Source: Microcella flavibacter (GTDB lineage Bacteria; Actinomycetota; Actinomycetes; Actinomycetales; Microbacteriaceae). Taken from it: DNA of 64,000 nucleotides. The stretch lies in assembly GCF_012530535.1 (NCBI RefSeq), contig NZ_CP051299.1, forward strand, positions 1,178,001 to 1,242,000, given 5' to 3'. Positions 1 through 8,650 of the stretch are shown piece after piece. Position numbers and translations under genes: made by a program. The notes below the pieces were generated by a model. It searched no databases. It saw only the letters and a program-made list of their open reading frames with translations, and had not been told where the DNA came from. Numbering within the stretch: position 1 is the first letter of the stretch; every line of letters starts with the position of its first letter.

Positions 1-102
1 GAGGAGGCAGAGCCCGGTCTCGTTCGGCACGCGGGCGCGTCCGGTGACGGGATGCGCGCCGCCGAGGCCCCAGGCGAGGTCGACCCCGAGGAACCGCGTC
101 AC
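1..102 (-). CDS. DUF429 domain protein, N-terminal fragment (runs off left edge)
   Basis: The complement from 102 begins GTG and reads V-T-R-F-L-G-V-D-L-A-W-G, the hallmark start of DUF429 proteins, an uncharacterised family with a predicted RNase H-like fold. Only 34 codons lie in the window, so function cannot be judged further. The GTG start overlaps the TGA stop of the upstream sugar kinase by 4 nt (GTGA), so the two genes are almost certainly co-transcribed and translationally coupled. Confidence 0.7.
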   Translation of the reverse strand, partial: MTRFLGVDLAWGLGGAHPVTGRARVPNETGLCLL

Positions 103-1064
103 GCGGGGGCGTCCGGCGCCCGTCGCTCCAGCATCTCGAGCGACGTCGGCGGCTCGGCCCCCGGGCGCATGACGGTGATCTCGGCCGTGCGCTGCGCCCA
201 GGCGCCGACGCGGCGCAGGGTCGCCTCGTCGAGCGCGCGCAGCGCGTCGCGGTGCTCGGCCCCGAGCATCCCGAGCGTGCCGAGGGCCGCGATGAGGCCG
301 GCGGTCACCGCGTCGCCGCCCCCGACCGTGTCGGCGATCGGCACGGGGCGACCGCTCAGGCGCGCGCGGTGCTGCGCGGTCGCGATGACCATGCCCGCCT
401 CGGCGAGCGTGACGACCACGATCGCGGTTCCGCCCTCGATCCAGCGATCGATGACGGCGTCGATCGGCTCGTCGGCGTTCAGCCAGGCGATGTCCTCGTC
501 GCTCGCCTTGACGATGTCACTGCGGGCCGCGTGGCGGTCGACGCGGAGGCGCGCGGCATCGGGATCGCGGTCGACGCGGGCGCGGATGTTGGGGTCGAAG
601 GTGACCGTCGCGGTGGAGGCGTACCGCTCGACGAGGGCGTCGACGGTCTCGGAGCCCGGCTGCAGCGCGGCGCCGAGCGAGCCGAAGTGCACGACGTCGG
701 CGTCGCCGCGGGGCAGCGGCACCTCGCCGAGGTTCCAGGAGAGGTCGAAGGAGTAGTCCGCGGCGCCGTTCGTCGCGATGCGCGCCTCGGCGGTGGAGGT
801 GCGGCCGGCCCGCGGGGCCGTGTAGACGTCGACGCCCTCGGCGACCAGGCGCTGCTCGATGGTGTCGGCGCGCTGGTCCGCACCGAGCTCGGTGATGAAG
901 GCGACGTCGACGCCCTGCCGGGCCAGGCCGATCGCCGTGTTCATGGGGCTGCCGCCCGGCATCTCGCGCACGGTCTCGCCCTCGGCGCCCTCGGTGACGA
1001 TCACGTCGATGAGCGATTCGCCGATGACGAGGGCACGGGTCGCGCGCCTGGATGTGCCGGTCAT
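99..1064 (-). CDS. PfkB-family carbohydrate kinase
   Basis: This 321-residue cytoplasmic protein is a PfkB/ribokinase-family kinase that phosphorylates a sugar or sugar derivative with ATP. The N-terminal family signature GGSPMNTAIGLARQG is near residue 40, and the C-terminal signature DTVGGGDAVTAG carries the catalytic Asp. The usual DTVGAGD is slightly altered. I chose ATG 1064 because the reading frame starts with the typical ALVIGESLIDV strand soon after and a GAGGAG box precedes it; the frame stays open further upstream. Fructokinase is the nearest guess for substrate, but the sequence does not settle it. It is coupled to the DUF429 gene downstream by a 4-nt overlap. Confidence 0.85.
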   Translation of the reverse strand: MTGTSRRATRALVIGESLIDVIVTEGAEGETVREMPGGSPMNTAIGLARQGVDVAFITELGADQRADTIEQRLVAEGVDVYTAPRAGRTSTAEARIATNGAADYSFDLSWNLGEVPLPRGDADVVHFGSLGAALQPGSETVDALVERYASTATVTFDPNIRARVDRDPDAARLRVDRHAARSDIVKASDEDIAWLNADEPIDAVIDRWIEGGTAIVVVTLAEAGMVIATAQHRARLSGRPVPIADTVGGGDAVTAGLIAALGTLGMLGAEHRDALRALDEATLRRVGAWAQRTAEITVMRPGAEPPTSLEMLERRAPDAPA

Positions 1065-1155
1065 GAGCGACTCCTCGTCCTCGCAGTGCGCGTCTGAGCC
1101 GAGCATAAGCGAGCGCGCGCAGCAGAGCGCGTCACCGCGCGGGGACGAACGGGCG

Positions 1156-1182
1156 TACCGTAGACCTTTGGGCCTCTGGCCC
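1156..1182 (+). promoter_or_regulatory. Promoter -10 and 5'-UTR hairpin before the DarT-like gene
   Basis: TACCGT (1156-1161) is a plausible -10 box. It is followed by a small perfect hairpin, GGGCC-TCT-GGCCC (1170-1182), and then a GAGGAG ribosome-binding site ahead of ATG 1207. No clear -35 is visible. The intergenic stretch 1065-1206 also serves the divergent kinase gene. Confidence 0.4.
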
Positions 1183-1206
1183 GAAGACGACTTGAGGAGC
1201 AGCGAC

Positions 1207-1977
1207 ATGGACGAGTGCATTCACGGTTTCGAGCCCGGAATGTGCGCCTCCTGCTTCCCGCCGCCGGAGCCCGAGAAGGTGGTCGTCAAGCGGCCGTCGA
1301 AGCCGGCGAAGACCGTGCTGCGCACGCCGGCCCCCGGCACGGCGGCCGCCGCGAAGCCCGAGCCCCGCGCCTCCAACCTGCCTCAGCGCATCTTCCACGT
1401 GACGCACGTGAAGAACCTGCCGGCGATCCTCGAGGCGGGCGAGCTGCTGCCGAGCAGCGAGGCCGAGCCGGCCGTGCGCCTGAGCAGCCCGATCACGGGC
1501 GAGCTGCGCGAGACGGCCCGGGCCACCGACGCCGCGAGCGTGCTCGACTGCGTCGCCTTCTCGCTCAGCCCCAAGGCCACCTGGTGGTCGGAGGTGCAGG
1601 ACGGCGCCGCCGGACCGACGTGGAGCGATCAGGCCCGCCAGGCGCTCGCGGTCGACTTCGTCGTGCTCGGCGTGCCGATCGCCTCCGTCGCCGACCGGCT
1701 CGTCGTCACCGACGGGGACGCCGCGGCGATGGTCACCGCCGTCGGTGCGACGCCCGTCGAGGCGAAGCGGATGCTCGCGCGCGCCGCGCTCGACGACGCC
1801 GTCATGCACGCCGCGGAGGCCCTCGTGCCCGGCACGGTGCCGCTCGACAGCGTCGCGCTCGTCGCGGTCGCCAACGACAAGCGCCGCGACGAGGTCAAGC
1901 GCATGCTGAGCGCCGCGGGCATCCCGGCCAAGGTGGCCGTGTACCCGCCCTGGTTCGTGCCGACGCCCCTCGACTGA
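1207..1977 (+). CDS. DarT-like (DUF4433) ADP-ribosyltransferase with N-terminal Cys/His cluster
   Basis: This 256-residue protein matches the DarT/DUF4433 fold. The segment RIFHVTHVKNLPAILEAG (61-78) carries the family His and NL motif, and AEALVPGTVPLDSV (203-216) contains the equivalent of the catalytic Glu (E204). DarT enzymes ADP-ribosylate thymidine in single-stranded DNA. Ahead of the domain sits C4-x-H6-x6-C13-x2-C16, a likely zinc-binding cluster, then a Pro/Ala linker to about residue 58. The canonical 'yvPFyF' strand is altered to DCVAFSLSP, so activity or target may differ. No macrodomain DarG antitoxin is adjacent. GAGGAG precedes ATG 1207. The family call is good; the activity is inferred. 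Confidence 0.75.
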   Translation: MDECIHGFEPGMCASCFPPPEPEKVVVKRPSKPAKTVLRTPAPGTAAAAKPEPRASNLPQRIFHVTHVKNLPAILEAGELLPSSEAEPAVRLSSPITGELRETARATDAASVLDCVAFSLSPKATWWSEVQDGAAGPTWSDQARQALAVDFVVLGVPIASVADRLVVTDGDAAAMVTAVGATPVEAKRMLARAALDDAVMHAAEALVPGTVPLDSVALVAVANDKRRDEVKRMLSAAGIPAKVAVYPPWFVPTPLD

Positions 1978-2015
1978 CGCGGCCGGGTTCCACGCCGGCT
2001 TCACCACCGCTCGCG

Positions 2016-2031
2016 CCCCCCGTCCGGGGGG
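2016..2031 (+). terminator. Stem-loop after the DarT-like gene
   Basis: CCCCCC-GTCC-GGGGGG followed by TT forms a six-pair GC stem 38 nt after the stop at 1977. It is a plausible factor-independent-like terminator, although there is no real U-tract. Confidence 0.45.
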
Positions 2032-2205
2032 TTGCGGCGGGCATCGTGCTGCCGCATCATGGCGACACGGAGCGCCCACCCCTCGCTCCGCGTACGACCC
2101 GGAACACCCGACCCTCCGCGCGCCGCCCCCGAACCCGGCGCGCGATCACCCGAACCGCACCCATGCCGGCGCGCCCCGCGACGGCATCCCGATGGGAGCA
2201 CCGCC

Positions 2206-2970
2206 ATGCCAGAGATCCTCAGCGCTTCCGTGCGCCGCCCGCAATCCCGCATCGACGCCGACCAGTCCTCCATCACCCGGCCCGACGATCTCGAGCGCCT
2301 GCTCGAGGACGACGGGCTCGCCGGGTGGATCACCGATGAGCTCATGCGGCCCGGCGCCGTGCTGTCGCCGACGGCCATCGACGACGCGCCCGCGGCCCCC
2401 GCCATCGGGCGCACGGCCATCACGACCATGATGCGCCACACCCTGCGCGACGCCCGGCCGCTCGTCGAGCGCTTCCTGCCCGCCGAGCTGCGCGCCGAGG
2501 CCGCCCTGGTGGGCGCCGGGTCGCCGCAGCACGCGCGCCTCGAGCAGGGGGCGCGCCTCCTCGCGCGCCTCATCGCCCACTACTGGTCGGCGGTGCGCGC
2601 CGTGTACCCCGCGGCGTGGGTCGACCGCGACGCCTTCATCCTGTTCTCGAGCGAGGGGCTGACGGCCTTCAGCCGCCTCGGCGCGGCCGTGGTCACCGCG
2701 CGCGTGCACCGGCACGAGATCATGCCCGACTACTTCGTGGCGGCCATGAGCGCGGTCGCCGAGCGGGTGCCGCTCGACCGCTCGGCCCGGCCCGCCCTCG
2801 CGCCGCACCCCGCCGCCGACCAGCTCCTCGCCGAGCTGCTCGCGGCGCTGCGCGGTGCGGACGCCGATGCCGAGGCCGCCCGGTTCCCGGTCAGCGCGCC
2901 CTGGGGCTCCACCGCCAGCCCGATGAGCGCGCCGTGGGGCTCGCTCGCGAGCCCGAGCAGCTCTTCCTGA
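2206..2970 (+). CDS. Hypothetical protein, 254 aa
   Basis: I do not recognise this protein with confidence. It is soluble and mostly alpha-helical in character, with no signal peptide or membrane segment. The stretch LIAHYWSAVRAVYPAAWVDR to LTAFSRLG (about 125-165) resembles, by eye only, the helical tail of DGQHR/DndB-like proteins (x-W-x-d-x-x-x-L-x-x-x-x-G-x-x-A-x-x-x-L). No DGQHR motif is present. The C-terminus is a Ser/Pro/Ala-rich tail with two copies of SAPWGS[TL]ASP. GGGAGC precedes ATG 2206. It lies 228 nt after the DarT-like gene on the same strand. It does not look like a macrodomain, so there is no evidence that it is the missing antitoxin. Confidence 0.65.
   Translation: MPEILSASVRRPQSRIDADQSSITRPDDLERLLEDDGLAGWITDELMRPGAVLSPTAIDDAPAAPAIGRTAITTMMRHTLRDARPLVERFLPAELRAEAALVGAGSPQHARLEQGARLLARLIAHYWSAVRAVYPAAWVDRDAFILFSSEGLTAFSRLGAAVVTARVHRHEIMPDYFVAAMSAVAERVPLDRSARPALAPHPAADQLLAELLAALRGADADAEAARFPVSAPWGSTASPMSAPWGSLASPSSSS
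2893..2958. repeat. 33-bp in-frame tandem duplication
   Basis: Two adjacent 33-bp units (2893-2925 and 2926-2958) encode SAPWGSTASPM and SAPWGSLASPS at the end of the 254-aa hypothetical protein. The first eleven bases are nearly identical and the remainder has drifted. Confidence 0.75.
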
Positions 2971-3046
2971 GCGCGGCGCCGGTGGGGCATCCGAGCGCGC
3001 GCCTGCGGGCTGTCGGCCGCGGCGTTGCCCGTGCCATGCTTCGATC

Positions 3047-3217
3047 ATGACCACCTACGACCCCAGCGGGCTCTTCGGCGTCGGCCTCATCGGCCTCCTG
3101 TTCTTCGCCGTGGCCTACATCGCCCTCGTCGCCCTCGGCTTCTGGCTGCTGTACACCGTCATCTGGCGCGCGGTGCGGCGCGGGATGCGCGAGTTCCACT
3201 ACCCCAAGCAGGACTGA
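3047..3217 (+). CDS. Small membrane protein, 56 aa
   Basis: ATG 3047 to TGA 3217 encodes MTTYDPSGLFGVGL followed by one long hydrophobic stretch (about residues 9-41, enough for one long or two short helices) and a basic tail RAVRRGMREFHYPKQD that should sit in the cytoplasm. No family was recognised. A CATGCT hexamer ends 6 nt before the ATG and no Shine-Dalgarno is visible, consistent with a leaderless transcript. The sharp hydrophobic/basic pattern and GC-typical codons make a real gene likely. Confidence 0.7.
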   Translation: MTTYDPSGLFGVGLIGLLFFAVAYIALVALGFWLLYTVIWRAVRRGMREFHYPKQD

Positions 3218-3251
3218 GCGGCACCGAGCGGTCCGCCGCCCCGCGCTCCGC

Positions 3252-3605
3252 TCAGCCCCAGAGCAGCGGATCGTCGAGCGCGTCGAGCCGGGCGAGCACT
3301 GCGCCGATCGACGCCGTCGGCGCGAAGGGCGCGTAGCGGTGGAACGCGCCGCGGTCGTCCCGCCAGAAGATGGTCCACGTGGCCGTGGTCGCCGTGTAGC
3401 GCAGGCGCACGAGCGTGCTGCGCGTCCACGCCCCGCCGGGGTCGTTCGAGGGCGACCGCACCTCGACGAGCGTGACGTGCCGGGGCTCGATCTCGCACTC
3501 GATGCGCCACTCGCCGCGGTGCGCCGCGGGCACCCGGTCGCGCGCCCACGCCCCGATCGTCAGCAGGTCGTCGTGGGGGATGGGCACCGGTCGATCCTGC
3601 CGCAT
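3252..3605 (-). CDS. DUF3024 family protein
   Basis: This 117-residue soluble protein matches the actinobacterial DUF3024 family: IECEIEPRHVTLVEVRSP, then WTRSTLVRLRYTATTATW and IFWRDDRGAFHRY, ending in D-P-L-L-W-G. The length is typical of the family. The function is unknown. It converges with the 56-aa membrane protein on its left and diverges from the nuclease/helicase on its right. Confidence 0.8.
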   Translation of the reverse strand: MRQDRPVPIPHDDLLTIGAWARDRVPAAHRGEWRIECEIEPRHVTLVEVRSPSNDPGGAWTRSTLVRLRYTATTATWTIFWRDDRGAFHRYAPFAPTASIGAVLARLDALDDPLLWG

Positions 3606-3736
3606 CGGTTCCCGCGCACCCTGGGCCGCCGCCCGGCCCGCATCGTGCCGAGCGACCGGCCCGCCGCCGGTGTCGCCGGTCCGGCCTACAGTGGCAGCAG
3701 CCCGCCGGCCCGCCCGGCCCGACCGACAGGCATCCC

Positions 3737-6700
3737 GTGTTCCTCCTCACCGATGACGCCTCCCGACCGCTGCTCGTGGTCTCGGCGAGCGATCTGACCC
3801 GCGCGAGCGAGTGCGAGTTCGGCTTCAGCCGGTCGCTCGACGCGAAGCTCGGCCGCATCGCGCCGGTCGTCGACGAGCCCGACGCGATGCTCGCGCGCGC
3901 CGCCGAGCTCGGCACCCAGCACGAGGAGCGCGTGCTCGCCCGGTACCGCGAGGGCGGCCGCGTGCTCGAGATCGAGCGTCCTCCGCGCACCGATCGCGCG
4001 GGGCTCGCCCTGCGGGCCGATGAGACCGTCGCGGCCTTCGCCGAGCAGCCCGACACGGTGTTCCAGGCCACCTTCTTCGACGAGCGGCACGCGACCGTCG
4101 CGGCGGGCACCGATGACGAGCTCGCGATCGGGTTCCTCGGCTTCGCCGACTTCATCGTGCGTGAGGGGCGGCCGGCGGGCAGCGCCGCGGCATGGCGCGT
4201 GCAGGACACCAAGCTCTCCCGTCGCGCGAAGGTCACCGCCCTGCTGCAGCTCGCGGCGTACGCCCGGCAGCTGAGGCGGCTGGGGCTCCCCATCGCCGAC
4301 GAGGTCGATCTCATCCTCGGCGACGGCCGCCTCAGCGTGCACCGGCTGGCCGACATCGCTCCCGTGCACCGTCACCGCGAGGCGCGGCTGCTCGCGCTCA
4401 TCGAGCGACGGCGCCTCGCCGACGGGGCGACGCCGTGGCGGGATGCCGCGCTCGCGCACTGCGGCGACTGCGCGTGGTGCCGCGCCGAGATCACGGCCCA
4501 CGACGACGTGTGGCAGGTCGCCGGGCTGCGCGGCGGGCAGTGGAGCCGGCTCGCGGCCGCCGGCATCGAGACGCTGCCCGACCTCGCCGACTCGTCCGGC
4601 CCCGTCGCCGGCATCGGTGCGGGCACGCTGGAGTCCCTCCGCGCCCAGGCCCGCCTGCAGCGCGCCGCCGTCGTGGGCACCGCGCCCCCGGTGGAGTGGA
4701 TGCGGCCCGACGCCCTGCGCGCGCTGCCCGAGCCGAGCCCGGGCGACCTCTTCTTCGACTTCGAGGGCGATCCGCTCTACCGCGAGCCCTCCGCATCGGG
4801 CGATCGCTGGGGCCTCGACTACCTCTTCGGCCTCGTCGATGTCGACGACCGCTTCACGGCGTTCTGGGCCCACGATCTCGCTGAGGAGCGCCAGGCTCTG
4901 CGCGCCTTCCTCGACGATCTCGCGCGGCGTCGGCAGCAGCATCCCGACCTGCACGTCTACCACTACGCCCCCTACGAGCGCACGCACCTGCTGAGCCTCG
5001 CCGCCCGGCACGGCGAGGGGGAGGACGAGGTCGACCAGCTGCTGCGCGAGGGCGTGCTCGTCGACCTGTACCCGATCGTGCGCGGGGCGCTGCGGCTCGG
5101 CTCGTCGAGCTACTCGATCAAGAAGCTCGAGCCGCTGTACCTGCCCGAGGCGCGCGCGGGCGCGGCGGTGGCGGACGGCGCGGCGAGCGTCGACCAGTAC
5201 GCGCAGGCGATCGCGGCGCGCGACCGCGGCGACGAGCTCGGCTTCGCCCGGCTGCTCGACGAGATCGCCGAGTACAACCGCATCGACTGCGTCTCGACGC
5301 GGGCGCTGCGCGACTGGCTGCGGGATGCCGCGCACGAGCACGGCGTGTCCACGGGCTCCGCGGCTCTCGACGGGCTCGAGCCGCCGCTGCCGCGCGAGCT
5401 CGAACCGAGCCCGCTGCGCGAGGAGCTGCTGCGACTCGCCGGCACGGCGGAGGACGGCGAGCGGTCGGCGGACGAACGGGCCTGGGCCTTCGCCGCGGCC
5501 GCGATCGACTACCACCGGCGCGAGCACAAGACCTTCTGGTGGGACCACTTCGCCCGCCTCGGCGCGCCCGTCGCCGATTTCGCCGATACCCGGGACGTGC
5601 TCGCGGTGACCTCCGGCGAGCAGCTCACGATGGTCTGGTACCGCGACACCCCGCGGCAGAGCCTGCGCCGTCACGTGCGGCTGCGCGGCAGCTGGGCCGC
5701 GGGCAGCAGACCGACCCTGTCCGGGCAGTCGGGCCCGTTCGCGCTCTACGACCTGCCCGGCCCCTTCGCTCAGCCGGGCGCCGATCCGCTCGCCCGCGCG
5801 ACCCGATCGGTGCGCATCATCGCGATCCACGACGACGGCGTGACGATCGAGGAGACCCTGCCGAAGGGCGTCGACCCCTACGACGACATCCCGGTCGCCC
5901 TGACGCCGGGCCCGCCCCCGCCGCCCGGCCAGCAGAAGCCCGCGATCGAGGAGTGGGGGCAGCTGCTCGCCGAGTCGGCGCCGCACTGGCCCGAGGATCC
6001 GGTGGGGGATCTGCTCCGCCGCATCCCCCCGCGCACGCGCAGCGGCGCCCTCGCACCGGCGCCGTCCGACGAGCAGGGCGAGCCCGACCGGGTCTCGGCC
6101 GTCGTCGCGAGCCTGCTCGACCTCGACCGCTCGTACCTCGCCGTGCAGGGTCCGCCCGGCACGGGCAAGACCTACCTCGGCTCGCGCGTCATCGCCCGGC
6201 TCGTCGCCGAGCACGGCTGGCGCGTCGGCGTGGTCGCGCAGGGGCACAGCACCGTCGAGCACGTGCTCACCGCGGTGGTGGATGCGGGGCTCCCACCCGC
6301 GCTCGTGGGCAAGTGCCCCCGCGAGGGCGAGGCCGACGAGCCGCGCGCGTACACGGTCGTCCCGCGCGGCACCCTCGGCAGCTGGATCGGCGCGCAGCCC
6401 GGCGGCTACGTGATCGGCGGCACCGCCTGGGATCTCGCCGACCCGAAGCGCGTGGGCCGGCGCAGCCTCGATCTGCTCGTCGTCGACGAGGCCGGCCAGT
6501 TCTCCCTGGCCGCGACGATCGCCTCGGCGATGTCGGCGCAGTCGCTGCTGCTGCTCGGCGACCCGCAGCAGCTGCCGCAGGTCAGTCAGGGCACCCACCC
6601 CGAGCCGGTCGACGGCTCGGCCCTGGGGTTCCTCAGCGAGGGGCACGACGTGCTGCCGCCCGAGCTCGGCTACTTCCTCGCCGAGTCGCGGCGCATGCAC

Positions 6701-7285
6701 CCGGCGCTCACCTCGGTCGTGAGCGAGCTGTCGTACGAGGGCGCGCTGCGCGCCCATCCGAGCGCGGCGCAGCGGTCGCTCGACGTGGTGACGCCGGGCG
6801 TGCACGCGGTGCCCGTGGTGCACCACGGCAACGCGGTCGACTCGCCGGAGGAGGCCGAGCAGGTGGTCGCGCTGGTGCGCGGCCTGCTCGGGTCGGCGTG
6901 GCGGTCGTCGGCGGGGGCGGTACCGGATGCCCTGCGCGACTCCGACGTCATCGTGGTCACCCCCTTCAACGCGCAGCAGCTGCTCGTTCGCGAGCACCTC
7001 GACGCGGCCGGGTTCCCCGGCACCCGCGTCGGTACGGTGGACAAGTTCCAGGGGCAGGAGGCGGTCGTGGCGATCGTGAGCCTGTGCGCCTCGAGCGCCG
7101 CGGAGGTGTCCCGTGGCATGGATTTTTTGCTGAACCGCAATCGGCTGAACGTCGCGATCTCGCGCGCCCAGTGGGCGGCCTTCGTCGTGCATTCGCCGGC
7201 GCTGGTCGACTACCTGCCCCGCTCGGCCGAGGGCGTCGCCGAGCTGAGCGCGTTCCTGCGGATCGTGGAGCCCGAGCCGAGCTGA
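3737..7285 (+). CDS. TM0106-family RecB-like nuclease fused to SF1 (Dna2-like) helicase
   Basis: At 1182 residues this is a full-length fusion. The N-terminal third is RecB-like (about 1-330), including a Cys cluster CGDCAWC near residue 242 that could bind an Fe-S cluster. RNase H-like DLFFDFEGDPLY follows at about 336. The C-terminal half is an SF1 helicase with Walker A GPPGTGKT (about 804), Walker B VVDEAG (about 916), GDPQQLPQVSQG (about 941), VGTVDKFQGQE and arginine-finger motif NVAISRAQ (about 1138). It should act on DNA in repair or end processing. The start is GTG 3737, with TACAGT at 3687-3692 as a possible -10. A run of six T at 7123-7128 stands out in otherwise GC-rich codons. 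Confidence 0.85.
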   Translation: MFLLTDDASRPLLVVSASDLTRASECEFGFSRSLDAKLGRIAPVVDEPDAMLARAAELGTQHEERVLARYREGGRVLEIERPPRTDRAGLALRADETVAAFAEQPDTVFQATFFDERHATVAAGTDDELAIGFLGFADFIVREGRPAGSAAAWRVQDTKLSRRAKVTALLQLAAYARQLRRLGLPIADEVDLILGDGRLSVHRLADIAPVHRHREARLLALIERRRLADGATPWRDAALAHCGDCAWCRAEITAHDDVWQVAGLRGGQWSRLAAAGIETLPDLADSSGPVAGIGAGTLESLRAQARLQRAAVVGTAPPVEWMRPDALRALPEPSPGDLFFDFEGDPLYREPSASGDRWGLDYLFGLVDVDDRFTAFWAHDLAEERQALRAFLDDLARRRQQHPDLHVYHYAPYERTHLLSLAARHGEGEDEVDQLLREGVLVDLYPIVRGALRLGSSSYSIKKLEPLYLPEARAGAAVADGAASVDQYAQAIAARDRGDELGFARLLDEIAEYNRIDCVSTRALRDWLRDAAHEHGVSTGSAALDGLEPPLPRELEPSPLREELLRLAGTAEDGERSADERAWAFAAAAIDYHRREHKTFWWDHFARLGAPVADFADTRDVLAVTSGEQLTMVWYRDTPRQSLRRHVRLRGSWAAGSRPTLSGQSGPFALYDLPGPFAQPGADPLARATRSVRIIAIHDDGVTIEETLPKGVDPYDDIPVALTPGPPPPPGQQKPAIEEWGQLLAESAPHWPEDPVGDLLRRIPPRTRSGALAPAPSDEQGEPDRVSAVVASLLDLDRSYLAVQGPPGTGKTYLGSRVIARLVAEHGWRVGVVAQGHSTVEHVLTAVVDAGLPPALVGKCPREGEADEPRAYTVVPRGTLGSWIGAQPGGYVIGGTAWDLADPKRVGRRSLDLLVVDEAGQFSLAATIASAMSAQSLLLLGDPQQLPQVSQGTHPEPVDGSALGFLSEGHDVLPPELGYFLAESRRMHPALTSVVSELSYEGALRAHPSAAQRSLDVVTPGVHAVPVVHHGNAVDSPEEAEQVVALVRGLLGSAWRSSAGAVPDALRDSDVIVVTPFNAQQLLVREHLDAAGFPGTRVGTVDKFQGQEAVVAIVSLCASSAAEVSRGMDFLLNRNRLNVAISRAQWAAFVVHSPALVDYLPRSAEGVAELSAFLRIVEPEPS

Positions 7286-7359
7286 GCTGAGCGGCGTCGA
7301 GCGTCGCTCTGACGGCTCCGGAGCGGGTCGTGCAGCGCTCGGCCGTGTCGCGCTCGCGC

Positions 7360-8235
7360 TCAGCAGCCGGGGCCGCTGGGCGCCTGCCGGCAGTCCCCGC
7401 TGACGAGCACGGTCGTGGCGGAGCCCACGACGACGGTTATCGGCGGGGCGGGGAGGGTGAGGATGCCGGCGACGGGGATCCACCCGCTGCCGCCGACGCG
7501 GTACTCGGCGGCGTACTCGACCGTGAGGGTGAGCGTGTAGGTGCCGCGCTCGCTGTAGACGTGACTGGTGGGGGTCGGGTCGAACTCGCGCAGCCCGAGC
7601 ACCTGCCAGGGTGCTCCGGGGGTGCCGGTGCGGGCGGTGGCGCCGTCGCCGTAGTCCCACCGGTAGGCGTACGGCGTGAAGCGCACTTCGGCGGACTGGC
7701 CGAGCAGGGTGCCGGCGACGACGTGCTGACCGATCTGCGCGTGGGGGTTGAACGGCAGGCCGATGACGGCGAAACCGCCGGGCTCGGAGGCGAGGGTCGC
7801 GGTCTGCGGGCGGAACGTGACGAGGTCGGCGATCGTGATGGCGGTCTGCCCGGGCGGGGGCTCCGCCGGGTCGGCGGGCGGCGTCCAGCCGCCGAGCAGT
7901 TCTTCGGCGCACCAGCGGCCGAAGCAGCTGACCGGCGGCGGGAGCGGGGGACCGGTCTCGACGACGGGGGCCGGGGCGGCGGCGCTGCCGGAGCCGCCCG
8001 AGCCACTGGGTGAGTCTGCACGTGGCGCGGAAGGATTTGTACCGCCGGTCCCAGGTCTCGTCTGCGATCCTCCGATCGAAACCGCCGAACCATCGGTGCT
8101 TACCGTCGGCGCAGGGCAGGTGCCCGCGTTTACTTGGGCTTCAGTACAGCCCGCAAAACCTGCAGCAGATGCGGGCAGGGACGTTGAGAAAAGTAGCGCC
8201 AAAGCAACTGCGGCAATTCCTACTCGACGGCGCAT
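7360..8235 (-). CDS. Secreted PKD-domain protein
   Basis: The 291-residue product starts MRRRVGIAAVALALLFSTSLPASA, a clear Sec signal peptide cleaved after ASA (about residue 24). A Ser/Gly/Pro-rich linker follows. The middle to C-terminal part has a PKD-like immunoglobulin fold: YRWDYGDGAT and HVYSERGTYTLTLTVEY are the diagnostic strands. Such domains mediate protein or carbohydrate contacts outside the cell. Paired cysteines (SCFGRWC) suggest a disulfide. The start overlaps the end of the upstream lipoprotein gene by 16 nt, so the two form a translationally coupled pair. The first roughly 75 codons are much lower in GC than the rest. Confidence 0.8.
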   Translation of the reverse strand: MRRRVGIAAVALALLFSTSLPASAAGFAGCTEAQVNAGTCPAPTVSTDGSAVSIGGSQTRPGTGGTNPSAPRADSPSGSGGSGSAAAPAPVVETGPPLPPPVSCFGRWCAEELLGGWTPPADPAEPPPGQTAITIADLVTFRPQTATLASEPGGFAVIGLPFNPHAQIGQHVVAGTLLGQSAEVRFTPYAYRWDYGDGATARTGTPGAPWQVLGLREFDPTPTSHVYSERGTYTLTLTVEYAAEYRVGGSGWIPVAGILTLPAPPITVVVGSATTVLVSGDCRQAPSGPGC

Positions 8236-8650
8236 TGGTCACCCTCTGCCCAGAAATCCTTGCGGTTGATGAGGGGACTCTGTGCGGTACCGAAATTGAC
8301 GATTACCTCGAATGTTCCGAGGAACGCAGGCGGTTGTTCGGTTGTAGGAAGGCCGTCACTCCCAAGCCGGGTTGTTCCGTCGTTTGTCACACAGACATAG
8401 AGCTGGACATCGGCTCCACCTTCCGCCGTGGGTGACACCTGTTGCAGGAGGAATCCGGTGATGCTGGTCCCGCCCTTGAACGAGATGCCCTGCTCCGCGA
8501 TGTCGGCGAATCCTGCGGCTTCAGCTTCGAACAGCTCTGGCGACAGGAAACGTGCGACGCGGTCCGGGTCCGAGCCTCCATCTGCAAGAACTTGGTTGGA
8601 GACGGCGAGGTACTCCTCGTACACCGCCGTCGCGGCCTCGAGCGCCTCCT
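8010..8650. other. Local low-GC segment spanning two genes
   Basis: From about 8010 to 8650 the composition drops to roughly 58-60% GC by eye, with runs such as AAAAGTAG and codons that are rare elsewhere. It covers the 5' part of the PKD gene and the 3' part of the lipoprotein gene. Both flanks return to normal composition inside the genes. Confidence 0.7.

Noticed and set aside
2206-2970. The 254-aa protein as a DarG antitoxin
   Set aside because: It lacks the glycine-rich ligand loops of a macrodomain and is instead helical. The claim would rest only on adjacency.
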